A DNA stretch of 64,000 bases from Tenrec ecaudatus. Taxonomy: Eukaryota > Chordata > Mammalia > Afrosoricida > Tenrecidae. Positions 46,024 through 57,175 of this stretch are shown here, one piece after another; position 1 is the stretch's first letter, and every line of letters starts with the position of its first letter. The notes under the pieces are model-generated. The model did not search any database, had not been told where the DNA came from, and saw nothing but the letters and a program-made list of their open reading frames with translations. The DNA is taken from NCBI RefSeq assembly GCF_050624435.1, contig NC_134538.1:116386437-116450436 (forward strand), written 5' to 3'. A program made the position numbers and the translations under genes.

Positions 46024-49000
46024 GAGGCTGTTGCCAGGTACCGTTCATTCCATTAAAGCACACAGTGACCCTCTGTCAAACAGACTGAAACACTCCTGGT
46101 CCTGTGTACCCGCACAATTACCGTCATGTTGCAGCCCCTATCGCAGGCCCTGCGTCAATCCATCTCTGTGACTCCAAGCACTGGTCTCGGGATAACATGT
46201 CCAAAGTACATATGACAAATATTGCCATCCTTGCTTCTAAGGAACATCCTGGCTCTATTTCTTCCAAGTCAGATTTATTTGATCTTCGGGCAGTTCATGA
46301 TACTTTCAATATTCCTTGGTAACACCGTAATTGAAATGCATCTATTTTCTTTGATCTTCTTTATTCATTGCTCAACTCTAATATGCAAATGAAGTGATTA
46401 AAAATACCACAGCTTGAGTCAGGCACACCTTATCCTCAAAGCGACATCATCTTTGCTCTTCAACACTTGTTGAGAGGTTTTGTGCAGCAGACTTGCCTAA
46501 TGTAATACATCCTTTGATTTTTTTTTGGCTACTGCTTCCATGAGGATTGATTGAGGATCCAAACAAAATGAAATCCTTGGCCACTTCATTCTTTGGTCCA
46601 TTTATCCTGGTGATGTCTATCCACCCAGTTGTGAAGCTTTTTGTTTCCTGAATATTGAATTGTGATCCATACTGAAGGCTCAATCTTTGATTTTAATCAG
46701 CAAATGCTTCAAATCCTACTTGTTAGCGCCAGCAAGATTGTGTCATCTGCACATCAGCTTTCCCACAACTTTGATGCTGTGTTCTTCTTCAGATAGTTCA
46801 GCTTCTTGTATTCGTTACGCTGTATAAAGACGGAATAAATAAGATGAAAAGCTACAAGAATCTGTATGCAAAACTGTCCTGATTTTAAACTACGCATCAC
46901 TCCCCTGTTCTGTTTGTATGATTGCCTCTTGTTCCATGCTCAGATTCAAATGAGCACAATAAAATGTTCTGGAATTCCCATTTTCTCAATCCTATCCATA
47001 GTTTCCGATGATCCATACGTTGAATGCTTTTGCCTAGTCAACAAGACACAAGCAGATATTTTATGGCAGCCTGTCCTTCCAGCCAAATGCATCTAATGTC
47101 AGCAGAGATATCGCTGGTGCCCGTCCTCTTTTGAATCAGCTGGAATGTCCAGCAATTTGCTGTTAATTCATACCTACAACTGTTCTTGAATTATTTTACT
47201 TATATGTGATATTAAAGGTATTATTTGATAATTTCCATATTCTGCTGAGTCATGTTTCCTTGGAATGGGCACAAATATAGATCTCTTCCAGTTGTTTGGC
47301 CAGGGAGCACTCCTCCAGAATTTTTGGCCTAGATCAGGGGTGTCAAACTGGTGGCCTCCCAGGAAATTTTTTGTGGCCCGCGATACTCTGAAATAAAATG
47401 ATAATAGAAAAAAATTATTATCCAGAAAATAGCGCTTAGGGGAGATTGAGGCAATACCTTACACAATATTCCCTCGTTAACCCTTTAATTACTGAAGACA
47501 AGTCTACACGTGGCCCAGTGCCTTTCCTGGGGGCCTGTGGACTGGTATAAACGTGCTGACTCAGTTCAGACGACGTTTGGGAGCGATATATCTGCCACAC
47601 AGAGTGTCACGTCATGTAAACAGATACCAATAGCGAAAAGGTTAGAAAGAGCACTATGGGTTGTGCTGTTATGAATCATACCTCGCGGCAGCGCTAGTTC
47701 ACATTTTTAGAGGGAAGCCATGATGATCGTGCATCATGTTCGAAGCTGTCCAACATTTTGTGCTTTTTATTAGTTACTTTGTTATACTGTCCAGTCACAA
47801 CATAAGAGGGAGGTGAAAACTAGTAGGAGGAAAGCGCTGGCAAGTTTTGGGTGAAAAAGAATAACTTTAGTTTTATAAATACATTAAATAAAATAAATGT
47901 GTAAATAAAAGCAATTACACAGTGTTTTAATGGTCCTATCCATACCCCTGAATCCCCCCTTCAAAATATCAATTTAACAAAATGTGTGAATGTGATGTGG
48001 CCCATGTGAATCTTGCCTGTTGCACCAGATGGCCGCGTTGTAATTGACCTAGGTGAATGTTTCCAGGGCTTTATTAGCTGGTGGAAACACTTCAGTCAGG
48101 ATTGCCACCATTCCTGGAATCTTATTCTTCTCTAAAGCCTTCCGTGTGTCTTAGACTTCTTCCTTCAATATCATTCGTGATCTTTTGCCACCCCTTGAAA
48201 TAGCTGAACATCAGCTGGTCTTTTTGGAACAGTGACTCTCTGTATTCCTTTCATTGTGTTTTGATGCTTCCTCTATTGTTCAATGTTTTGCACGTAGGAT
48301 CTTTCGATATTTCTAATCATGGCTTGAATTTTTCTTTAATTTCCTGAGATATGCTGTTCTTCCTTTTTGGTTTTCTAACTCCAGGTATCTGCAAATTTCA
48401 TTGTAAAAGTCTACTTTTTCTTCTCCGTTGCCCTCTGGAATATTCTGTTCAGCACTTTCTAATTTTTTCCCATTTCTTTTAGTTACTCTACATTCAAGAA
48501 CAAGTTTCAGAATCTCCTCTCATATCCATTTTGGTCTTTTCTTTATTGTCTTTTAAATGAGCTTTTATTTCATGTATGATGTGCCATGTTGCGAGTGTCA
48601 TCCCATAATTCAGGTCTTCTGTCATTAGTGTTTAATGTGTCAAGTCATATTTTAACTTTTGTGGATGGAATTTTGATTTTCATCAGCTTCACCCTATGCT
48701 TGCATATGAGCCACTAATGGTCTTTTCTACAGGGGGCCCCTGGCCTTCTTTTGGTTGCTGCGATTGAGCTTTATCATTGTCTCTTCACACAGATATAATC
48801 AGTGACTTCATCTGTATATTCCATCTGGTGAAATTCATGTGTGTAATTGCTGAAAAATGGTATTTGTAGTGAAGAAGTAGCTGGTCTTGTAAAATGCTTC
48901 CACTTGATTTCCAGCTTCATTTCTATCACCAAGGCTATATTTTATGACTGATCATTCTTTTTTATTTCCAACGTTTGCATTCTAATTTCTATTAATGTTC

Positions 49001-49042
49001 ATTTGCATTCAAGTTGCCATTAATGCATATTAGTTTCATGTT
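46024..49042 (-). mobile_element. RTE/BovB LINE, longest copy, 5' truncated
   Basis: Without the hAT inside it, about 2.3 kb of RTE remain, from the 3' tail back into the endonuclease. Decayed reverse transcriptase can be followed; its active-site box reads CADD (minus strand, about 46755-46738) where YADD is usual. Endonuclease residues NANVGN are visible near 48975, with a stop just before them. TGAATAAT stands at both ends (46014-46021 and 49043-49050), a likely target-site duplication in the L1M. Many stops make it inactive. RTE/BovB is known for horizontal transfer between vertebrates. Confidence 0.85.
47335..48046. mobile_element. hAT element inside the RTE
   Basis: It starts with the hAT-type terminus CAGGGGTGTCAAACTGGTGG. 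The octamers GCCTAGAT (47327-47334) and ACCTAGGT (48047-48054) agree at six of eight positions and share the CTAG centre. RTE sequence continues directly on both sides. The right terminus is decayed. No transposase can be read in its 712 bases, so it is non-autonomous or internally deleted. Confidence 0.75.
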
Positions 49043-49165
49043 TGAATAATATGACTATGAATACTCATGTGTGGTTGTATTGTTTCCATTTCTTAAGTGT
49101 ATGTGGTTATATGTTTCCATTTTTCTTGGGTATGCACCCATGAGTAGACTTGCTGTGTCATATGA

Positions 49166-49672
49166 TGAGTTAGTCTGGGTAGACTAGAGAAAATAAATCA
49201 TAAACACAGATATTTTATGAGAGAGTTTAATATAAAGGGTAATTGTACATTAAGCATCCCAACCCAGTCCAGCCCAAACCCATAAGGTGGACATTAGTCC
49301 ATATGTCCGACATCAATCTACAGTCTTCTCAAACTCACAAAACACACACAATGATGCTGAATGCAGGAGGAAAGCCAAATCAGTGAGCATGCAAGCATCT
49401 CAGTTATGGCAGGGGTCTCCACATGGCTTCGCTAGCACCCAAGGCTGCATCAAGGCAGGTCCATGTGGATTCTCCTCAGGGATGTCAAACAGGAAGTGAG
49501 CCTTGCCAGCTGAGGCAGAGAACTAGCTAACGCAGCCACAATTGGTCTGACCAAAGTGAGCAAGAGACCAGAGAACAAGAAAGGTGAGGTACACTGAGTC
49601 ATGTCTCTCTCTGCCCTTCAATTAATCCACTTGTTTATTGACCAGGTTGGCACAAGAAACCTTAAGTATACA
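49166..49672 (-). mobile_element. Chimeric solo LTR (group A 5' half, group B 3' half)
   Basis: Read on the minus strand, the first 165 bases or so match group A (TTGTGCCAAC-type start, TTAATTGAAGGGCAGAGAGA segment). The rest matches group B (CCATGTGGAGACCCCTGCC, then CTAGTCTACCCAGACTAA). The switch is near 49500. TATGA flanks both ends exactly (49161-49165 and 49673-49677), so the hybrid inserted as one unit. Confidence 0.85.
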
Positions 49673-49999
49673 TATGATACTGCTTAACCTTTTCCAATGC
49701 AATGGCTTCATTTTAGGCTTCCACTAATGTAATGAACAAAGGTCTTTACTTGGCATTCTGAACACAATCCTCAAGTTTTAGAAACTGGCTTTTATTATAA
49801 CAAAAGATATCACCTACCTGAAGACTAAAAGTTAAGTTGCATCTCATATGAACATTTATATATAATGTGTAAATGTGCCTATTTTAATTTGATATCCAGG
49901 TGGTATATAGAAGCATATGCAGATTTATGAAGTACATGACTCCTATTAGAATTTTAGTCATTGCATAAAAAATAAAAAGGTTATAAATGAACTAAGGAC

Positions 50000-50180
50000 T
50001 ACTGGAGTGATGTGGGCTAGGCACTGGATTGCTAACCATAAGGTCAGTAGTTCAAAACCCGCAGCGGCTCTGTGAGACCCAGTTGAGGCCGTCTACGTCT
50101 ATAAAGCTTTACAGTCCTGTGAATCCCATATAGGGTCCCTATAAATCAGAATCAACTTGATGGCAGTGAGTTTTTAGCTT
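50000..50180 (+). mobile_element. AfroSINE
   Basis: GATTGCTAACCATAAGGTC, AGTAGTTCAAAACCCGC and ATCAACTTGATGGCAGTGAG in order. Confidence 0.9.
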
Positions 50181-50712
50181 TTGAATAGACTAAAGGAAAG
50201 GATGTATGAACAAATGAATACGTCTATTTCAATTATATTTCTAGTGTGCATCAGACAATATGTTGAATTTTTAGGCTTCCATTATACATTTGCTCATATA
50301 TGCTGCATGAATACAACAAATAACTTTTTCCCTAATTAAATAAAATTAATATTACTGATACTGATTAAATTATGATAATCAATTCTCATTAATCAATATT
50401 TTCAAAGTTATGTTAGAATGCAATTCAAAGTCCTTTAGAATTTATGATTAGAAATGGGCCTTCTAGACCCTACAATTGATGCTAAATATCAATTTAAATG
50501 TATTTTGTGCTTTCTAATTATAATCTACATTTCATTTTCATGTAATAGAAATGGAGCCTGCTTTTCCCAACAAGAGTATAAAATTGCTGGGAATAATTAC
50601 TTAGAGCACATGTTTTTAAATTAGGAATTTATTTACTTTTATTACTGATACATTATTTAGGTGAACTTTTACTTAAAATTAAAAGATACTAACTGAGAAC
50701 ACTAAAGTTATC
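50181..50712. other. Unassigned AT-rich sequence
   Basis: Nothing recognisable. Confidence 0.5.
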
Positions 50713-51115
50713 TCTCATATATATGTAAGAAAGAGCTTTATACCAAGAAGCTTTATATATCAGGCAAACAGCCCAGCCCAACTCAACTCCTTACATCCAA
50801 TACTAGTCCATAAGTTGCTCTTCAGACTCATGCAGTCACATGCAATGATGCAGAATGCAGGAATATCACAGGCTGGTGGGTGCAAAGTCTTGTGGATCCA
50901 ATGGTGGATGCATCTCCAGGGCTCTACCATCAGGGTCAGCCAGCTGGAAAGGTGAAGGCATACACAGAGTGAGATGGAGGTTCCCAGAGTCTTCCTTATG
51001 AGAAGGCTACCCCACAAGGAGTCACCATCAGGCTGTGATCTGATTGACAAGCTAGATGCCACCCCTATACTTTCATTATATCTTCAAGTTGACATGAATT
51101 TATGTAACTACTACA
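50713..51115 (-). mobile_element. ERVL/MaLR-type LTR (group B), antisense, truncated
   Basis: TATGTAAGAAAGAGCTTTATA at the low end and TTATGTAACTACTACA at the high end. The last bases of the LTR (low end) and an internal part are missing. Confidence 0.75.
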
Positions 51116-51644
51116 TATTTCATTGAGAAATTAAATGAAAACGTCTTTACATTCTGTATAATTTAATAACTAATATAAGTTATTAAAATAAAGTACATTT
51201 ATTTAAAGACATTATTTATATAATTTCATGGTATAATAGATTCTTTTTTTAAAAGCGGATTTATTTGATCAAAGTGTTAGTATTTTATTCCTATCAGGCA
51301 TCTGTCTTTCTCATCACCATCTAAAAGAAAAAAATCAGTAGTATGAGGGTGTCCTAGTGAGGTATTGCTGTTTATGGGAGAACAGTACATGAAATAATAA
51401 ATAGCTCTACCCAGTGATTAAATATAGAGGCAGTGTTGATGTAGCTGATGAATGCAAATGCTCTTTAAAGCCTCACATACTTCAGTATCATAAATACTAC
51501 AGTCATTGTACAAGTAAAAAGATAGCAACATAAAAATAAACTCAATAACATATATATGATACAAATAAAGAATCAGGTACAGGTGCCAATTTGATTAGAA
51601 ATTTTATTATTTTTACATGAATCTACTATGAGTATCACATTGGA
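51116..51644. other. Unassigned AT-rich sequence
   Basis: Nothing recognisable. Confidence 0.5.
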
Positions 51645-51835
51645 GAGGAGAAATGGGCTTAAGTGTTGGGCTGCTAACTGAAAAGTCTGTGGTTCCAAAC
51701 TGCAGCCTCTCTGTGGGAGAAAGACAAGGCTGACTGCTCCTATAAAGTTTCATAGCCTAAGGAACCCTAGGGGGCACTTCTGCTCTATATGGTCACAATA
51801 AGTGCTAGTTGACTTAGTGGCCCCAGGTTTTGTTT
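51645..51835 (+). mobile_element. AfroSINE
   Basis: TTGGGCTGCTAACTGAAAAG, AGAAAGACAAGGCTGACTGC and TATATGGTCACAATAAG in order. Confidence 0.85.
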
Positions 51836-51849
51836 AGGACATTACACTG

Positions 51850-51998
51850 GAAAGAATCCCCGTGGCACACAAGTTAAACTTTTGAACTCATCCAACCAAC
51901 CTATGGAGAAAGATGCGACCTTCTGCTTCTGGAAAGATGTGCCACCTTGGAAGCCTGTCTCCTCGGCGCTATAAGGGCACTGTGATTGGAATTGGCTA
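51850..51998 (+). mobile_element. AfroSINE, diverged, tail truncated
   Basis: CCCCGTGGCACACAAGTTAAA (head), GGAGAAAGATGCGACCTTC (body) and CACTGTGATTGGAATTGGC (tail). Confidence 0.7.
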
Positions 51999-52014
51999 GT
52001 TTTTTTGAGGTGCA

Positions 52015-52372
52015 GCCTGTGAGACACCACCTGTCTATTAGCTGCGGATTCCATGTTGTGATGCTGGAAGCTGTCATGGGCATTTCAAATACCAGCAGGG
52101 TCATCCATGATTCACACGTTTCAGCAGAGCTTCTAGGCTAAGATGGACTATGCAGAACAGTCTGGCCAATGAGAATTTCATGGATAACAAAGGAACATTG
52201 CCCCCTTTAGTGTGGGAAGAGTTCTCTCTATTGGAAGGCTGCAACAATAAACTTGAGTATACGGATGACTGTGAAGGTGGGCGGGGAGCGAGGAAAGGTT
52301 TTGTTGCTGTTTGGCACATGGGGTCATCAGGAGCACAGACCGACTTGACGGCAACTAACACCATGTGGTGGA
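52015..52372 (+). mobile_element. RTE-derived non-autonomous element
   Basis: The front (CAGCAGGGTCATCCATGATTC, about 52094-52113, and on) matches the 5' region of the afrotherian RTE. The end (ACCGACTTGACGGCAACTAAC) matches its 3' tail. The coding part between is absent, so it is an internally deleted element using RTE ends. The antisense frames here are not genes. Confidence 0.65.
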
Positions 52373-52867
52373 AGAGAGAGACTTCGTTCAATTTTATATG
52401 AGTTCACAATCTAACATGAATGTTAAGTTGAATTGATATTTGTCATCTTGATACATAGCCAATAATTCTAGGTCTCATCAAATACAGTCCCATGTTTAGT
52501 ATGCAGTGTCATATCTTTTAAAATGAAACCTATTGTGAAAATTTTTTCTCAGGAACTTTCTAAAAAGTCTATGAATCAAAACCCATGTTTAAGACTCATG
52601 TTTTAAAAAGAACAAGTTGAAGGAAATTTGACCAATTCTATATTAAAAAATGATTTTTCCTGATAATTTTTCCTGTATAAATGGAGTCTCAAAATTGACT
52701 TATTTACCATTTTTATCATACTTTTATTTAAATTAATAATCAAATTTATCATCCATGTGTTGTTTTCTGTAGATTTTAAATCATCAACATACAGATTAAT
52801 AAAGGATGGGAAAGATAGTGGCACACATTTAGATTATATATGTATGATAAAATTAGTAAATGTATAC
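52373..52867. other. Unassigned AT-rich sequence
   Basis: Nothing recognisable. Confidence 0.5.
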
Positions 52868-54985
52868 TGTTGTTAGCTGACCTTGAGATGGTTCTGACTC
52901 ACACCAAGCCTCTCTGAATAAAACACTCTGGCCCTGTGCCATCCTCCTAAGAGCTTCTAAGGTTGAGCCCATTATTGCAGTCACTATGTCAATGCATGTC
53001 CTTGAGAGTCTTTTTTATGTATTACGGAAAATTGGATTTTATACCGATATCATTACATAGTCCAGACACATCCAGTAGAGTTGTAAAATTGCTACCATAA
53101 TCCGTTTCCAAACATTTATTTTCTACATGGACTCCTTGACATCGCCTCCCCTTTGCTCAAGGAGTCCAGGATGAAAGAGTGTTTGGAAATGGATTATGGT
53201 AGCAGTGGCATAATTCTGCTGGACGTGATTTGATTGAACTATGGAATGACATGACATTTGTATTAACTCCCAAGTAATAATGAATTAAAAGAACAGCAAC
53301 ATCAACAAAAGCATAGCTCCTGGAATGGGTTTGGGGCTTACACTAAATCCTAGCTCCAACTCAAGAGCAATTAGTTCTTACATCATGGCCCTGCTCGGTC
53401 CTCACCCCCAGCAAGGGAGCACAGAGGACCTGGGTGCTGTAGCAAAGTGTGGTGAAGAAATCAGCTGGTGCCTGGCTATCGGATAAAATAGTGTCTGGGG
53501 TCTAAAGGCTTGTCTCCAAACAAGCAGCCATCTAAGTGAGAAGTTAAGTAAATCTACATGGAAGAAACACATCATCAACCATGAAAGGATTGTTAATCAT
53601 CTAATCCAAAATTGGAGGGATCATATCAGAGGCTACATTGTGAGACTTGGTGTGCAGAAGGTGATGGGTGACAGTGGGAACCCAAGATCATTTGTGGAAC
53701 TGCCTAGGAAACAAGTCTCTGGTGAGCTCACTTCATCCACAACTGAGGGACAGGAGGGACGTAGTTACTGAACAGAGTGCATCCGCGTGCTGAGTACAGG
53801 AGGTCAAAGGCACGCATCTGACTTGAACAATTAAAATGTTGTCAACAGATCCCCTTTAGGATGCATGCTGGACCTGTTCTGGTTTCCAAAATTTCCTGTA
53901 TGTTTGTTTTTGTTTGTTCATATTATGGTTTCTTTCAGCGGTGTTAAGTCATTGGGGGCCACCCTCTTGAAGTGGGGTTAGTGCGTTTAGATGCGTTAGA
54001 TGTGAAGCCCAGATTGATGAACCTATAAACAGCAAGTGGAATAAGGGCTTCAGGGGAGGGAGGCACAGTGGTAGGTTGGAGAGTCTTCCTCTTTTTGATG
54101 ACCTGCTACTTTACCGCACATGACATCCCTCCTGATAGCATGTTCAGAGTACATGAATGTAGCCAAAAAGTGAGCCACTCTCTCCTTCAGGGTATGCTAG
54201 TGGCGGAGTACTTCTAGGACAGATTCTTGTTCAGTCTTTTGGCAGTGAATAGTATATTAATATTCTTTGCCAACACCATAATTCAATAGTATCTTTGCTG
54301 GCCTGGTCTTTCTCATTCATCAGCTTCTTAAGTCATTGCCCAATGTCTATATGCATATGCAAAGATAATGTTTAAGATGGTCTGGATCAGGGACACTGTA
54401 GTCCTCACTGAAACATCTCTCTTGAACAGTTTTAAGAGATTTGTTCAATGCAATATGTCATTTGATTTCTTGACCTCTGCTTCCTTGGATGTATGATTGT
54501 GGATCCAAGTTAAATAACATTCTTGAAAATTCAGTATTTCTTCTGTCCATCATATTACTTATTAGTTCACATGAAGGTTTTCTTCTTTGTTTATTTTTTG
54601 GGTTCAAGTATAATCCACACTGAAAGAGGTTGTAAACTTGATCTTCCTTGGTAAGCTTCAAAATGTTGTGCTATTTGAATCTTGCAGGTTGTTAATCTGG
54701 ACCCCACATTCTTCTTCATAAAGTCTGGCTTCTCCGAGTATTTGCTCAGCATATGACTGAGTGAGTGTGGTGAAGAACCCTGACACAGGCCTTTTCTGAT
54801 TATAAATCACAGAGTATCCCCTTGTTCTTTGTGATCATATTTCATTCTGCATGAAAATAATCGAATGTGCTAGAATTCCCAATCCTTGAAATTATCCATA
54901 GTTTGCTATGATCCACACATTCAAAGACCTTTGCATGGTCAGTAAGACACAGATAAATATACTGCATCAAATCATTTTAAAGGCG
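52868..54985 (-). mobile_element. RTE/BovB LINE 3' part, antisense, split by L1 DNA
   Basis: The tail is at 52868-53011 and the coding end at 54079-54985. GAGAGTCTT occurs at the left break (53004-53012) and again where the RTE resumes (54080 on), consistent with a target-site duplication made by the inserted L1 material. The upper end is cut by another L1. Confidence 0.75.
53012..54078. mobile_element. L1 3' pieces in inverted arrangement
   Basis: 53012-53150 is an antisense L1 3' end. 53155-53295 is the same segment in sense, so the two form an inverted repeat with arms of about 120 bases. 53320-53935 is an L1 3' UTR interior in sense. The order does not fit one simple insertion. Confidence 0.65.
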
Positions 54986-54989
54986 ATTG

Positions 54990-55740
54990 TGTATTCTTTT
55001 AAAAATCATTTTATTGGGAGCTCTGACAGATATAACAATCCACGATTCAATCAGACCAAACATAATTGTACAATTACCGCCGTCATTTTCTAATTTTTCT
55101 TTCTTCTTGAACTCTTTGATATCAGCTCCCCTTTAATCCCCCTCCCCTAATCTCCTCCCCCCCGGGACCCTTATTCTTACATTAGAGTTATTATTTACCA
55201 TATCTTATACCGTCCACTGTATTAGTTCCCCTACAATTCTGTTATTCGTTCTCCTCGAGTGGGGTTATACAGTCACCTTTGCTAGCAATTCCCTTTTCCC
55301 ACCTTCCCTTGCCCTCTCTTCCAGTATGTCTAGGGAACTGTTGCTCCTATTACTATTTCCGATGGGTTTATCTATCTTGGAGTTCATGCACCAAACGATC
55401 TTCACTATCCAAATGAATATCTGCAGGTCTAACAAGCTTAATGAGGTACACCCTGAGGCAAATACCAGCATCACTCTTCAGTGAAATGGAAAACTATCGA
55501 CTTCTTATGGAAAGGGAAGAAACACGAACCTGGCAAAGAACTCGTCAAGAAGAAGAATAAGGTGGGCGGGCTTGCATTACCTGACTTTAAAATTAAGTAG
55601 ACAGCCACAGTTGTCAAAACAGCACGTTATCGGTATTGATGGGAACTCAGACCAATGGATGAGAACAGAAGATCCAGAAATAAAATGTGAAGACTATGGA
55701 CAATTACATTTCCTTGTTTCCGATGAATTATTACAGTTTG
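54990..55740 (-). mobile_element. L1 insertion with 5' inversion (twin priming)
   Basis: 54990-55440 is an antisense L1 3' end and 3' UTR (AAAATCATTTTATTGGGAGCTC start). 55480-55720 encodes the end of ORF2 on the plus strand. The segment includes a KVGGLALPDFK-type stretch read across a frameshift, followed by DQWMR and YGQL. The opposite orientation of the upstream piece is the hallmark of twin priming. It lies at the broken upper end of the RTE copy. Confidence 0.7.
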
Positions 55741-56024
55741 TTTTTCAGTTTTAAATTCGTGTTGATGGAGAAATATTTTACTTTGAGTGGCTGGCGAGAT
55801 GCCTGTCTGTTCTCCGGAAACCTCCCTGGCATTAGATGTGAGTTGGACTCAACCCAATGGCAATAGCTATGGATTAATAAGGAGCTAACACATTTTGAAA
55901 GCCAACTCTGTAATAAGAACCTTGAGGAAGCCATATAATGTAAACTGCACACAGTCATTCACATTTTACACTACTGAAAATAGACTCAAGAACAATAAGT
56001 AAAATGGCCTACATCTTTGGCCTT

Positions 56025-56482
56025 TGTGATGGTTAGATTTTAAGTCAACTGGTTGTACTAGGGTTAAGGTAGGCGTGGAGCCCAAGCTAATAATCAGGTC
56101 TCATTCTAATAATGCTCCTTGGGATTAAGCCTTTTTTATGAGAGACCTAAGCAGAACCAGGCTATCTCTTGCCTCTTCACCTTCTAGTGGATCTGGATAC
56201 TATGTTTGGACTGTGGATCTCCTGTTATATTGCAATCCTAGGAGCCATCAATGAACTGCTCACCTTGGATTCATTCAGCTCTGTATCCACCAGCCTATGG
56301 CCCTTATGCTTTATCTTCCTGCTTCCGGTTGGTCAGCTCCTGCAGTTGTATGAGTCAGGAGAGACCTCCATTTCTGGATTTACCTATTTCAACAAATATT
56401 TCTTGATATAAATCTCTATATACATACACATACATATAAGCATCATTGTTTTTGCTTCTCTTGGCAACCCAACTTATCCTAA
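56025..56482 (+). mobile_element. ERVL/MaLR-type LTR (group C)
   Basis: TGTGATGGTTAGATTTTAAG at the start, TTGATATAAATCTCTATAT as TATA-like region and CTCTTGGCAACCCAACTTATCC near the end. Colinear with 33.2-33.7 kb. Confidence 0.75.
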
Positions 56483-56901
56483 CCTCCTTATGTGGTAAAA
56501 TTAGATTTTGAAGTTAGAAATGTGTGCCAATTCCAACACACCACTGCATGTGAACCTTCTGAGTAGCTAGAAAAGAAGTAGTGAAAATTTCAAGAGCAAA
56601 TGCATTATCTGGAATTGGAAAAATATTTTTGAGTATTTAATGAGGCTTTAGAGATTAATGAGCTCAAGTCTTCTCATTACTAAAGAATGACTTAATATAC
56701 AATATGGGAAACAACCTGGGACATTGCATGACCTTTCTTCCATGTTATTTATAAATGTGGGCCAATTTTCAGGTGAGAACCAAGATGTTGAAAGCAACTA
56801 AATCCTTGTTGCATGGTGTAGCATGGGTAACAGTCTTCATGCCAGGTACTCATATGTGGACGTGTCAGCATGTGGGCGGACCTGCCAAGAGAGGGATAGA
56901 G
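56483..56901. other. Unassigned sequence
   Basis: Nothing recognisable. Confidence 0.5.
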
Positions 56902-57025
56902 GAGTGGTGTCTCAATTCCTAAGACCATTGGAAATATGTGTTTTCTGATGGTCTTAGGCGACACCGGTGGGTATAAGGGTTATTTGACCCTAAAGGGGTC
57001 ATGGCCTCCAGGTTGAGAACCACTG
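56902..57025. mobile_element. SPIN-like hAT deletion derivative
   Basis: The right part, ATATGTGTTTTCTGATGG, then TCTTAGGCGAC, a GACCCTAAAGGGGTCATGG hairpin and AGGTTGAGAACCACTG, matches the 3' end of SPIN elements. The left end GAGTGGTGTCTCAATTCC is a one-base-expanded form of the CAGTGGTTCTCAACC terminus. The middle is deleted, leaving about 124 bp. The target duplication is not clear. Confidence 0.8.
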
Positions 57026-57175
57026 CATAAGAAGAAAACTGGAAGTGTAAAGATTGAAAATGCAAAGCATGTCCCCTCATTAAAATTAATGAGTCGCTAA
57101 CTATCCAAAATAGTACATGGTGTAAGGATTGAACTACCTAACTCTATGTGTTGTAAATTCTAACCTTTACAGTGG

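Larger units (their letters stand above)
45480..49735 (-). mobile_element. Old L1M 3' UTR, antisense, host of four later insertions
   Basis: Pieces at about 45480-45800, 45946-46023, 49043-49165 and 49673-49735 read on from one another as the antisense 3' UTR of an old L1. Examples are TATAATGGAATCATGTAATATG, the ATCCATTCATTCAGCTGATGG block, TTTCTTGGGTATGCACCC and TAACCTTTTCCAATGC. The intervening DNA is two RTE pieces (the second holding a hAT) and an LTR. Confidence 0.7.
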
